A DNA stretch of 64,000 nt from Opitutaceae bacterium. GTDB lineage: Bacteria; Verrucomicrobiota; Verrucomicrobiia; Opitutales; Opitutaceae. The notes under the pieces were generated by a model that saw only the letters and a list, made by a program, of their open reading frames with translations, did not search any database and was not told the DNA's origin. The stretch covers positions 1-64,000 of the forward strand of contig JANQSC010000014.1 of the NCBI GenBank assembly GCA_028284235.1. Direction: 5' to 3'. Positions 6,393 to 14,824 of this stretch are shown in pieces. The position numbers and the translations under genes are program-made. The first letter of the stretch is position 1. The number at the start of each line of letters is the position of its first letter.

Positions 6393-9392
6393 ATGCGACC
6401 CGACGCTTCCAGACTCGTATACCGAATCAAGACCGCCCTCAAAGGCGAGTCCAACGGATTTGAGGCCGCCAACCTCGCCTGGCAGTACGCCGCGGAAGTG
6501 GAACGAAGCCAAAGCGCCCTCAACGCCTGCATCGAAATCGAGGACCCGCTTCAATCCTACATCGCCGCCCACAACGGTCCCAGCGTCCTGGATACCATCG
6601 ACGCGCTGAACTTCGACGACTCCGAGCCCTGGCGACGCCGCTGCCGCTTGCTCGGCTGGAAAACCGCCCCGTCAATCGACGCCGAACCCTCCAAAACGCT
6701 GCGCGAGCGTTTCGCCTCGATCGAAGACCTGAAATCAAGCCTCCAAAACGAGTTCCGACTGCGGGCGCGGGAAAAAAAGACGCTCGAAGCCTACCAGATT
6801 GCCCGAATCTACGACGAGCAATTCGGGGACGACCCGGATATTAAAGTCGAGCGCGGCCGACTCGAATCCCTCTCCGTCGAGCAACTCGAGAGCGAGCTCT
6901 CCAACTCCCTGCAGGACCTCATGCCCGCCGAGCCCCCGGAAACCATCATCGCCCGGTACCAGCGTTTCGGACTGGAGATCCCGGAAAAGGACGGCCCCAT
7001 CGCCGCCGCCATCGCCGCCCTCGGCGAAGCCAAGCTTCGAGAATCCACCGCCATCGTGGAAGCGCTCGTCGCCCAATCCGAGAAAGCCGAGTCCGACGCG
7101 GACAAAGCCGAGCTCGAAAAAGCCTACTTCGAATGCGATACCCAGCTCGCCCTCGACGATACGCGAGCGAAGCTGGATCCCGCCCTGCGGGACAAGCTTT
7201 CCGCGGTCGCTACGCAATTGTCGCACCATCGCGCCAGTTTCGAATCCAATATATTGATACGAAGCGCGATCGACGACCTTCGAAAAGTTCTGCAAGGGCT
7301 CTCCATCAGCTTTGGCAAGAAGAAGGCGACCGTCCACGACGCGAAAGAACGACTCAAATCGCTGCAAACCCAGGCCAGGAAACTGGGCCGCCCCATCCCC
7401 TCGGAGCTGCAAGACGAGATCAAAAAGGCCCTGTCGGAAGCGAACCGGAAACGCGCCCCCAAATACGCCATCCTCGCCGGCGCCACGATCGTCGCTCTTA
7501 TCGCCATCGGCTGGTTCGCCAATACCCAGGTGCAAAACAACCAGTATGCGGAAAGCCTGCAAACCGCCACAGCCGCGATCAACCAAGCCGCCGCCACGCA
7601 CGACATCGCCCAGGCCGAGCAAGCCCTAGCCGATTGGGACGAACTCATCCAGTCCGCGCCGGAATCGCATCCGCTCGCGGACGCCGCGCAGTCGCTCCAC
7701 GGCTGGATCGAACAACAAACCGCGCTGCTGGAGGAGTATTCCCGCATCGTAGACCGGCTCGACGAAATCAAGTCGATACGCGGGGCGGATCCACACGCTG
7801 CGGAAATCCAAACCCTGCTCGACTCCGCCCAAACCACCCGAGCCGCTCTCGATCTCGATCCCGGGGACGCGGCCGACACGCGCGTCGACCAATTCAAATC
7901 CTGGCGCCAACAGCAAATCACCGCTCTCGAAACCCAACGCAAGCAAACGCTCCTCGGCCATATGAGCGAAGCCCAAGACCAGCTCGAACAAGCCGCCGCA
8001 TCCACGGACCCAGCCGCTTTCGAAGCCCAGTCGAACGCTTTGCTCGCCGCCGTCGCCAGCGCCCGGGCGATGATTTCCAGATACCCCGAGCTCGACGCGA
8101 ACGGGCTTCAGCAACGCAGCGTGAAACGCATCGAGGACTCCCTCAAAGCGCTTCAGGAAAAACGCGACACCATGGCCGCCGCTCAAAAGTCGATCAAGGG
8201 CGCCGACTCCCTCGCCGACTACCTCAAGTCGCTGGAGGCGATCTACAACTTCGACACGCTTCCCGCCGACGGCAAACGCAACATCGGCCGCGTATTGAAG
8301 TTGGAAAGCGAATACGAGCAACTTCTGCCATCCCTCGTTTTCCCCGGCAACTCCGACGGGCGCGAGGAATTCGCGCAGGCCGGCGACATCGCCTCCGCGA
8401 AAGTCGAAGTCGACGCGGACGAAAAGGCCTTCCTCGAACGACTGATCGGCGACACGCTCTTCCCCTCCATCTACGAGTCGAAGGTCAAGTACTTCGAAGG
8501 CGCCCCGGTCGCGAAAAGCGAGTACTCGCTCTTTCTCGCCGACCCGATCCAGAAAGGCGATACAGCGGGACTGAAGACGGGGATCAATTTCAGCTTCAAA
8601 GTGCGCGGGTTCGACGAAAGCGGGCAAGCCCAGGAAGCGCCTCTCGAGATCAACTTCCTTAGCCACCCTGACGGCACCTTCTGGGGCTTCTTCTACGAGC
8701 CCTCCCAACTATCGAACGAGTCCATCTATTATCAAGAGTCCCTCCGCCTGTCGCTCATGCGAATCCTGGCCGGCGGCCCGCGACTCGCCCCGATCCAACT
8801 CGTAGACGAGCTCACCGAAAAACGGTCCTTGTCGCCCGCCTTCCGGGCCTACTGGCAGAATCAGCTCATCGAGTTCATGCAAATAAACCCCTGGAAATGG
8901 GGACTCCCGCTCGTGCCGACACTTCAAGCTCAGATAGAGAACGTGGACGCAATCGGCCCCGGCGGAATCGACAATCGGCAATGGCTGTCCACCGTCGAGC
9001 AAATCTCCCCGTCCATCCAGCTCACCGACTACTTCCGCGAAGCCGCGAAAACACGCCTCTACGAAGAAGCGCTGGCCTTCGCCCGGCTCTACTCGAACGC
9101 CCTGCAAGGCGAGATGAGCTTGATCGGGCAAGCGGACGCGTCCGGGGCGATCGATTACGCGACGCCTGCCGACGAAGCCGACCTCGTCTGGATCGTCAAC
9201 GGGCTCACCGGCCGCATCGAGCGCTTGGAAGCCAATACCCAAGTCGCCCCCTACTCCCCGGTGCTCGTCTATCGATTCGAAGGCCAGCCCGCCCGCCGCG
9301 TGCTGCAAAAGACGAGAACGCAGACCGGAATCGACCTGCAATCCGCGCCCTTCGCCGACAATCTGCCCCGACTGTTTCAGGCGAGACAATAG
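6393..9392 (+). CDS. Large coiled-coil membrane protein, third component of the GTPase-GAP1 unit
   Basis: 999 residues, starting 87 bases after the GAP1-like gene on the same strand. Residues 1-350 are soluble and rich in Ala/Glu/Leu helices. One membrane helix lies at about 358-378 (YAILAGATIVALIAIGWFA) after a basic stretch (NRKRAPK). Residues 380-640 are long Gln/Ala-rich coiled coil, and the last 300 residues look globular, with beta-type segments. The single-helix topology copies that of the GAP1-like neighbour, so the two may pair through the membrane and the outer region. I recognise no enzyme motif. Function is assigned only by context. Confidence 0.6.
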   Translation: MRPDASRLVYRIKTALKGESNGFEAANLAWQYAAEVERSQSALNACIEIEDPLQSYIAAHNGPSVLDTIDALNFDDSEPWRRRCRLLGWKTAPSIDAEPSKTLRERFASIEDLKSSLQNEFRLRAREKKTLEAYQIARIYDEQFGDDPDIKVERGRLESLSVEQLESELSNSLQDLMPAEPPETIIARYQRFGLEIPEKDGPIAAAIAALGEAKLRESTAIVEALVAQSEKAESDADKAELEKAYFECDTQLALDDTRAKLDPALRDKLSAVATQLSHHRASFESNILIRSAIDDLRKVLQGLSISFGKKKATVHDAKERLKSLQTQARKLGRPIPSELQDEIKKALSEANRKRAPKYAILAGATIVALIAIGWFANTQVQNNQYAESLQTATAAINQAAATHDIAQAEQALADWDELIQSAPESHPLADAAQSLHGWIEQQTALLEEYSRIVDRLDEIKSIRGADPHAAEIQTLLDSAQTTRAALDLDPGDAADTRVDQFKSWRQQQITALETQRKQTLLGHMSEAQDQLEQAAASTDPAAFEAQSNALLAAVASARAMISRYPELDANGLQQRSVKRIEDSLKALQEKRDTMAAAQKSIKGADSLADYLKSLEAIYNFDTLPADGKRNIGRVLKLESEYEQLLPSLVFPGNSDGREEFAQAGDIASAKVEVDADEKAFLERLIGDTLFPSIYESKVKYFEGAPVAKSEYSLFLADPIQKGDTAGLKTGINFSFKVRGFDESGQAQEAPLEINFLSHPDGTFWGFFYEPSQLSNESIYYQESLRLSLMRILAGGPRLAPIQLVDELTEKRSLSPAFRAYWQNQLIEFMQINPWKWGLPLVPTLQAQIENVDAIGPGGIDNRQWLSTVEQISPSIQLTDYFREAAKTRLYEEALAFARLYSNALQGEMSLIGQADASGAIDYATPADEADLVWIVNGLTGRIERLEANTQVAPYSPVLVYRFEGQPARRVLQKTRTQTGIDLQSAPFADNLPRLFQARQ

Positions 9393-9478
9393 CCGACCGC
9401 CGGAGGTTCGACTCCACCGTCGGGAAGTCTTCGATCGCCCACTCCTCGACGACCCCGCGAATTCCTGCCTTTCGGAGC

Positions 9479-9508
9479 TTGACAGCCCCCCCTGGCGCTT
9501 CCCATTTT
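9479..9508 (+). promoter_or_regulatory. Possible sigma-70 promoter of rpmH
   Basis: TTGACA at 9479-9484 is a perfect -35 box, 26 bases before the start of the short rpmH leader. The -10 at 18 bases spacing (cattttt region, 9503-9508) is poor, so this is a weak call. Confidence 0.35.
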
Positions 9509-9533
9509 CTCCCTCTTTTTCCAATTTTTCGTC

Positions 9534-9671
9534 ATGAGACCGACCTATAGACCACATCGACTGAAGCGAGTCCGCAAAATCGGCTTCCGCGCCCGCATGG
9601 GAACACGCGGCGGACGGGCCGTTATCAACGCGCGCCGACGCAAGGGTCGCAAGCGGCTCGTCAACGTATAA
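9534..9671 (+). CDS. rpmH: 50S ribosomal protein L34
   Basis: A 45-residue basic protein beginning [19 protein letters not shown] and carrying the L34 signature ([19 protein letters not shown]). It is a structural protein of the large ribosomal subunit. It is followed after 33 bases by rnpA, the order found across bacteria. It is too short for usual ORF cut-offs but unmistakable by sequence. Confidence 0.97.
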   Translation: MRPTYRPHRLKRVRKIGFRARMGTRGGRAVINARRRKGRKRLVNV

Positions 9672-9704
9672 CCGGGCCCCGGCTCATCCAGTCGGAGCAC
9701 GCGC

Positions 9705-10094
9705 ATGTCTCCGAAGCGAACACTACGGGCAGCCCAGCGACTGAAGCGGAACAACGACTTCATACGCGTCCGGCGGGCCGGAAAGACGTTCCGCTGCCGC
9801 TACTTCGCCCTTTTTTCCGTCGTCCGGGAAGCCGACGATCCCGCGAATCCGACCACCCGCATCGGTATCTCCGCTTCCCGCCGCGTCGGCAACGCCATCG
9901 CCCGCAACGCGCTCAAGCGTCGATTCCGCGCTATCTTTCAGGCAATCCAGCACGACATCCGCCCCGGAGCCGACATCGTCCTCAGCCTGCGCTCCCCCGC
10001 CAGCAGCGCTCCGTTCGCCGAATTGGAACAACGCTTTCACCAAGCGATCCAGTACAACGGGCTCCTCAGAAAACGTCCGGACCGACCCGACTGA
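9705..10094 (+). CDS. rnpA: Ribonuclease P protein component
   Basis: 129 residues. The RNR signature is present as RNALKRRFR, with the upstream motif RIGISASRRVGNA. The protein binds RNase P RNA and helps 5' maturation of tRNAs. The true start could be slightly inside the frame, as family members begin close to the LKRNNDF segment, but the ATG at 9705 gives a normal length. It sits between rpmH and yidC; the small yidD gene that often separates rnpA and yidC is absent here. Confidence 0.95.
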   Translation: MSPKRTLRAAQRLKRNNDFIRVRRAGKTFRCRYFALFSVVREADDPANPTTRIGISASRRVGNAIARNALKRRFRAIFQAIQHDIRPGADIVLSLRSPASSAPFAELEQRFHQAIQYNGLLRKRPDRPD

Positions 10095-10200
10095 CGCCCG
10101 CCGAGCCGAACCCGGCTTTATTCTGCTTGCCTGACTATTCTCACCCTCTTTTATGACCGATCTTCGCCCACGCGAAACTGACTGACCGAATTTTTAGAAA

Positions 10201-12003
10201 ATGGACAAGAAAAACACTGGAATCGGACTCGCGCTCCTCTTCGCCGCGTTCGTCCTGATATTCTACACGGCCCCCGAGCGGCCCCCCGAATCTCCCGCAA
10301 CCGCTCCAGCCAATCCACCCGCGCAAACGCAACCCGGGCAGCCCGACGGCCAAGCGACAACCCCCGCGCCCGTCACGCCCGCCGCCACCCAGTCGATCGC
10401 GATCCCTCAAAACGGGCCCGGCGTGCTCGAGGAAATCGGGACCCACCTCGACGAACGCGTCCAGTCTATCGAAAACGGGCTCGTGACCGCCCGCTTCACC
10501 AACTACGGCGGGGCTATCCAGGAAATCGTGCTCAAAGACTTCGAGACTTCGAGAGACGACGACTCGCCGTACATAATGAACCACAACCGGGCCGGCCCCG
10601 CGCTCGAGATCACCGGCCTCGCCGGCCTCGACAAGGCCGAGCCCTACCAGCTCGTCCAGCCATCCAGCGACGCCAACACCGTCGAGTTCCGCAAAGTCGT
10701 TGGAGAGCAGTTCCAAGTCACCCGCCGCTACACGATCAACCCGGATCTCGAAAACGAGAAAGCCTACTTGATCCGCCACGAGCTCGAGTTTCGCAACCTC
10801 ACCGACACCCCGCTCAACGTCGGCGACTTCAGCCTAAACGCCGGCACCGTGGCCCCGTCCGGCCCGCAAGACGTCCAGCTCCTCACCTTCGGCTACCTGG
10901 ACGGCGAGGACACCAAATTCCTTTCGCTGGGCAAATTCGACGGGGGCGTGATCCCGTTCTTCAAGTCCGAGCCGCGCGACTACATCAGCGAGAACCGCAA
11001 CGTGGACTGGGTCACCCTCAAGAACCAGTTCTTCATCACGATCCTCAAGCCCGACACTCCCGGCGTCGGCTTTTTCGCCCAGCCGATTCGCTTCCCCGAC
11101 GCTGCCAATGGAACCCGTCCCCAGCGCGGCATGACCGGGTCCATGAAAGTGGACAGCTTCAATCTCGCCCCGCAAGACACCCACACTTTTGGCTTCGACT
11201 ACTACATCGGGCCAAAAGAGTACAACCGCGTCTCCCGCGTCGGGCCGCAAACCGAAGAAGCCATGCAATTCGGGTTCTTCGGAGCCATTTCGAAGCTGCT
11301 CCTGACGATGATGAACGGCTTCAACGGGATCGTCGACAACTACGGCGTGGCCATCATTCTCCTCACCCTCGCCATCAAGATCGTCTTCCTGCCCATCAAC
11401 CTCATGTCCTCCCGCTCAATGAAGCGGATGGGCAAGCTGAGCGAGCCGATGAAGACGATCAACGAGAAGTTCGCCGACAATCCCCAGAAGAAGCAGCAGC
11501 TCATGATGGAGATGTACAAGCTCAACAAAGTGAACCCCGTCGCCGGCTGCCTCCCCATCCTCATCCAGATCCCCATCTTCTTCGGCCTCTTCTACATGCT
11601 GCGCAGCGCCGCGGAACTGCGACTGGCCGAGTTCCTATGGATACCCGACCTGTCCATGCAGGAAGGCATCTTCACGCTGCCCTTCCACATTCCGCTAATG
11701 GGCGACCAGTTCAACATCCTCCCCTTCATCTATCTGATTTCGCTGGTCATCCAAATGGGCATGATGCCGACCCCGTCCGTCGACAACGCCCAGGTCAAGA
11801 TGATGAAGTTCATGCCCTACATCTTCTTCCCGGTCATCTACGCATTCGCTTCCGGACTCGTTCTCTACTGGACGGTGAACAACATCTTCACCATCGGCCA
11901 GCAGTGGATGATCAACCGCAAGAAAGACGATTCCGAGATCATCCTCCCCCCAGCCTTGAAAAAGGCGATGGACGGAGGCAAAAAGAAGAAACGCAAAAAG
12001 TAG
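10201..12003 (+). CDS. yidC: Membrane protein insertase YidC
   Basis: 600 residues. An N-terminal membrane helix (GIGLALLFAAFVLIFYT), a Pro/Ala-rich linker, a large periplasmic beta domain (about 85-350) and a five-helix insertase core from about residue 365 follow the Gram-negative YidC plan. The core contains the cytoplasmic coiled-coil hairpin (MKRMGKLSEPMKTINEKF). The tail is very basic (GGKKKKRKK), as in ribosome-binding YidC. It inserts proteins into the inner membrane with or without SecYEG. Confidence 0.96.
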   Translation: MDKKNTGIGLALLFAAFVLIFYTAPERPPESPATAPANPPAQTQPGQPDGQATTPAPVTPAATQSIAIPQNGPGVLEEIGTHLDERVQSIENGLVTARFTNYGGAIQEIVLKDFETSRDDDSPYIMNHNRAGPALEITGLAGLDKAEPYQLVQPSSDANTVEFRKVVGEQFQVTRRYTINPDLENEKAYLIRHELEFRNLTDTPLNVGDFSLNAGTVAPSGPQDVQLLTFGYLDGEDTKFLSLGKFDGGVIPFFKSEPRDYISENRNVDWVTLKNQFFITILKPDTPGVGFFAQPIRFPDAANGTRPQRGMTGSMKVDSFNLAPQDTHTFGFDYYIGPKEYNRVSRVGPQTEEAMQFGFFGAISKLLLTMMNGFNGIVDNYGVAIILLTLAIKIVFLPINLMSSRSMKRMGKLSEPMKTINEKFADNPQKKQQLMMEMYKLNKVNPVAGCLPILIQIPIFFGLFYMLRSAAELRLAEFLWIPDLSMQEGIFTLPFHIPLMGDQFNILPFIYLISLVIQMGMMPTPSVDNAQVKMMKFMPYIFFPVIYAFASGLVLYWTVNNIFTIGQQWMINRKKDDSEIILPPALKKAMDGGKKKKRKK

Positions 12004-12049
12004 CGCCAAAACCGTTCTTAACTTTTACTTCTTAATTCTTAAATCAGAC

Positions 12050-12796
12050 ATGTCCGGACACAGCAAATGGTCGACCATCAAACGAAAGAAAGGCGCCGCT
12101 GACGCCAAGCGCGGGAAGATCTTCAGCCGCCTTTCCAAAGACATCACCCTCGCCGCCAAAAACGGCGGTGGCGACCCCGACATGAACCCCAAGCTCCGCA
12201 CCGTGCTCATTAAAGCCCGGGCCGAGAACATGCCGCTCGACAACATCGACCGGGCCATCAAAAAAGGCACCGGCGAGCTCCCGGGAGTCGTCTACGAGGA
12301 GTTCGTCTACGAAGGCTACGCCCCCCACGGGGTGGCGGTCGTCGTCGAAGTGACCACCGACAACAAAAACCGAGCCGCGTCCGACGTCCGCTCCACCTTC
12401 TCCAAGAACGGCGGCAATCTCGGCGGAAGCGGAGCCGTCGCTTTCATGTTCCAGCGCAACGGCCAGTTCATTATCTCCAAAGACAAGACCGACGAGGAAA
12501 CCCTCATGGACGTCGCTCTGGAAGCCGGCGCCGAAGACCTGAAAGTCGAGGACGAGTACTTCGAAGTGCTCGCTCCTTTAAGCGAGTTCGACCACGTCAG
12601 CCAAGCGCTCTCCCAAGCCGACATCGAACCGGACAACTCCGAGCTCGCCTACCTTCCCGAGAGCCTCACGCCGATTTCCAGCGCCGACGACGCCAAGCAA
12701 GTCCTGCGGCTCGTCGACGCCCTAGACGATCTCGACGACGTTCAAAACGTTTTCCACAACGCGGATATTCCGCCAGAATTCTTGCCGGAAGAGTAG
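12050..12796 (+). CDS. yebC: YebC/PmpR-family protein
   Basis: 248 residues opening with the family signature MSGHSKWSTIKRKKGAADAK and continuing through ENMPLDNIDRAIKKGTGE. Family members are described both as DNA-binding transcriptional regulators and, more recently, as translation factors that ease ribosome stalling; the sequence does not decide between them. It lies 46 bases after yidC. Confidence 0.95.
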   Translation: MSGHSKWSTIKRKKGAADAKRGKIFSRLSKDITLAAKNGGGDPDMNPKLRTVLIKARAENMPLDNIDRAIKKGTGELPGVVYEEFVYEGYAPHGVAVVVEVTTDNKNRAASDVRSTFSKNGGNLGGSGAVAFMFQRNGQFIISKDKTDEETLMDVALEAGAEDLKVEDEYFEVLAPLSEFDHVSQALSQADIEPDNSELAYLPESLTPISSADDAKQVLRLVDALDDLDDVQNVFHNADIPPEFLPEE

Positions 12797-12802
12797 GAAT
12801 TG

Positions 12803-12840
12803 ATAGGACCTATAGGTCTTATAAGTCCTATAGGTCCTAT
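12803..12840. repeat. 38-base near-perfect palindrome after yebC
   Basis: ATAGGACCTATAGGTCTTAT and its right half are reverse complements except for one symmetric pair. It is built from repeated TATAGG/CCTATA units. It lies 7 bases after the yebC stop and has no T-run, so it is not a standard terminator. It could be a mobile intergenic repeat or a protein-binding site. Confidence 0.75.
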
Positions 12841-12910
12841 TCCAAACCCCTATGACTCAATCCCAGCTCGACACAACTCCTCCGCGCCGGCAAACCGAGC
12901 CCCTTAGCAA

Positions 12911-14053
12911 ATGAATCCGGCAGAGGAAGACATAGCGCACGCCACCGATGGCGAGATTGGCCTGGTATCGCCGCAGGATTTCCGGTTTCCGAACCCGTTC
13001 GAGTTCGAGAGCGGGCAGTCAATCCCCGAATTCACACTTCGCTACGAGTCGTACGGCCGCCTCAACGCAGCCCGAGACAACGTGGTTCTCGTCGCCCACG
13101 CCCTTACCGGCGACCACCATTGCGCCGGCGTACACTCCCTCCACGACCGCAAACCCGGCTGGTGGAACAGCCTCATCGGTCCCGGCAAACCGATCGACAC
13201 CAACCGCTTCTTCGTCCTCTGCGCCAACTGCATCGGCGGCTGCCAAGGCTCGACCGGCCCCAAGTCCATCAATCCCGCCACCGGGCAGCCCTACAACCTC
13301 TCCTTCCCCTTCGTCACCATCCGCGACATGGTCCGCACCCAGAAGATCCTGCTGGACAGTCTGGAAATATCCTCCCTTTACGCGGTCATCGGCGGCTCGA
13401 TGGGAGGCATGCAAGTCCTGCAGTGGGCCATCGAGTACCCGGAATTCGTGCGGCGTATCATCCCGATGGCGACAACATGGAGGCAAAACGCAATGGCGAT
13501 CGCGTTCGACGAAGTCGGCAGACAGGCGATCATGCAAGATCCCGAATGGGACCAAGGCAACTACGAGGAGGACCAGGGCCCGAACGTCGGACTGGCCATC
13601 GCTCGCATGATGGCCCATATCACCTATCTTTCCGACCAGAGCATGGATCGGAAATTCGGTCGAAAACGTCCTGAGGGCAAAGGCAAACGCTACTCATTCG
13701 ACATCGAGTTCGAAGTCGAGAGCTACTTGAGGTACCAGGCCCAGAGCTTTATCAACCGTTTCGACGCCAACACCTACCTCTACTTCACGCGGGCCTTGGG
13801 CTATTTCGACCTCGCCGCCGCCTACGGCAGCCTCGACGAGGCATTCAAGTCGATCCAGTGCAAAGCGCTGTCGATTGGATTCACCTCCGACTGGCTCTTC
13901 CCTCCCGAGCAAAATAGGGAAATTGTATTGGCAATGCTGAGACAAGGAGTCGAAGCATCCTACACGGAACTCGGTTTGGATCTCGGTCACGACTCCTTTC
14001 TCATCGACTCCGAAGAGCTGTTTTCGCTCGTCCGGAACTTTCTTGATAATTAA
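12911..14053 (+). CDS. metX: Homoserine O-acyltransferase (MetX)
   Basis: 380 residues, alpha/beta hydrolase fold. The nucleophile elbow GGSMGG gives S163; D327 (TSDWLFPP) and H360 (LGHDS) complete the triad. The oxyanion-side motif HALTGDHH and the region CANCIGGCQGSTGP are typical of MetX. The enzyme acylates homoserine in the first committed step of methionine synthesis. Acetyl- versus succinyl-CoA preference cannot be fixed from sequence alone. MetW, usually directly downstream on the same strand, is encoded next door but convergently. Confidence 0.93.
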   Translation: MNPAEEDIAHATDGEIGLVSPQDFRFPNPFEFESGQSIPEFTLRYESYGRLNAARDNVVLVAHALTGDHHCAGVHSLHDRKPGWWNSLIGPGKPIDTNRFFVLCANCIGGCQGSTGPKSINPATGQPYNLSFPFVTIRDMVRTQKILLDSLEISSLYAVIGGSMGGMQVLQWAIEYPEFVRRIIPMATTWRQNAMAIAFDEVGRQAIMQDPEWDQGNYEEDQGPNVGLAIARMMAHITYLSDQSMDRKFGRKRPEGKGKRYSFDIEFEVESYLRYQAQSFINRFDANTYLYFTRALGYFDLAAAYGSLDEAFKSIQCKALSIGFTSDWLFPPEQNREIVLAMLRQGVEASYTELGLDLGHDSFLIDSEELFSLVRNFLDN

Positions 14054-14056
14054 AGA

Positions 14057-14130
14057 GTGTCCGCTCGGAGATCGGACGCTACCCGACTACTCAGTGCCGA
14101 AAAGGTAGCGTCCGATCTCCGGGCGGACAC
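14057..14130. terminator. Bidirectional hairpin between metX and metW
   Basis: A 26-base left arm (14057-14082) pairs with 14105-14130 with only one mismatch, enclosing 22 bases. It lies between the convergent ends of metX and metW. There is no strong T-run on either side, so it may block read-through by structure, or be a repeat element used as a terminator. Confidence 0.7.
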
Positions 14131-14163
14131 CTTCAATCATACGACTCGACCCATAAAGTCGGC

Positions 14164-14772
14164 CTACTCCGCGCTCAAGTCGTAGATCGCGTATCCACAA
14201 AGCAAATTCGGAAGCGTAGTTGTCACTCGCTTCCAGTCGCCTCTCAGATAAACGCGCCGTTCGATGCGAATGCGAGCCGCTTTGCAATACGCCTCGAACT
14301 GGTCGACCGACAAGGGGTTTCCCCGTCGCGACTGGGCCCAGGACGTCGGGAATACCTCGTTCTCCAAGCGACGCCCCTTTAGGAGCATGCTCATCCGGTT
14401 TCTCCAATACGCGAAGTTCACGAAGCCAATCGTCAGTCGTTTCGATACGCGCAGCGCTTCCTCAATCACTTGGGACGGATTGTCCAGTTCCTGCAAAGTA
14501 CGGGAGCAAATAACCCGGTCGAAATGCCCGTCCGGAAATGTGGCCATGAACTCCATCATGTCGCCCAGATAGGCGGACAAGCCCCGCTTGACGCAGTCTT
14601 GGATTTTCTCCGTGCTCAGGTCGACACCGACTCCTTCGGTTTTGCGCGTCTGCTTCAGGTACTCGAGCAAAACGCCGCGACCGCATCCCAGATCCAACAC
14701 GCGCGACCCGGGTTCGACCCAGTCGCGCATGATCTGCATGTCCACGCTGCGCCTGTCTTTGCTCTTCGCCAT
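14164..14772 (-). CDS. metW: Methionine biosynthesis protein MetW
   Basis: 202 residues, a small class I methyltransferase-like protein. SAM motif I is VLDLGCGRGVLLEYL, followed by GVDLSTEKI and the characteristic MetW run DRVICSRTLQELDNP and FVNFAYWRNRM. MetW activates MetX in proteobacteria. Here it faces metX tail to tail rather than following it in an operon. Confidence 0.92.
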   Translation of the reverse strand: MAKSKDRRSVDMQIMRDWVEPGSRVLDLGCGRGVLLEYLKQTRKTEGVGVDLSTEKIQDCVKRGLSAYLGDMMEFMATFPDGHFDRVICSRTLQELDNPSQVIEEALRVSKRLTIGFVNFAYWRNRMSMLLKGRRLENEVFPTSWAQSRRGNPLSVDQFEAYCKAARIRIERRVYLRGDWKRVTTTLPNLLCGYAIYDLSAE

Positions 14773-14824
14773 TTAGGCCCGAAGTTCAAGGCGCCCCCAT
14801 GCCGACATCAAGAAAGAAACGGGC

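Noticed and set aside
9405..9415. T-arm-like ggttcgactcc before rpmH, as in a tRNA
   Set aside because: No acceptor, D or anticodon arms pair around it; a chance match in a GC-rich spacer.
9393..9533. Replication origin next to rpmH
   Set aside because: No dnaA gene and no DnaA boxes (TTATCCACA-like) were found around rpmH.
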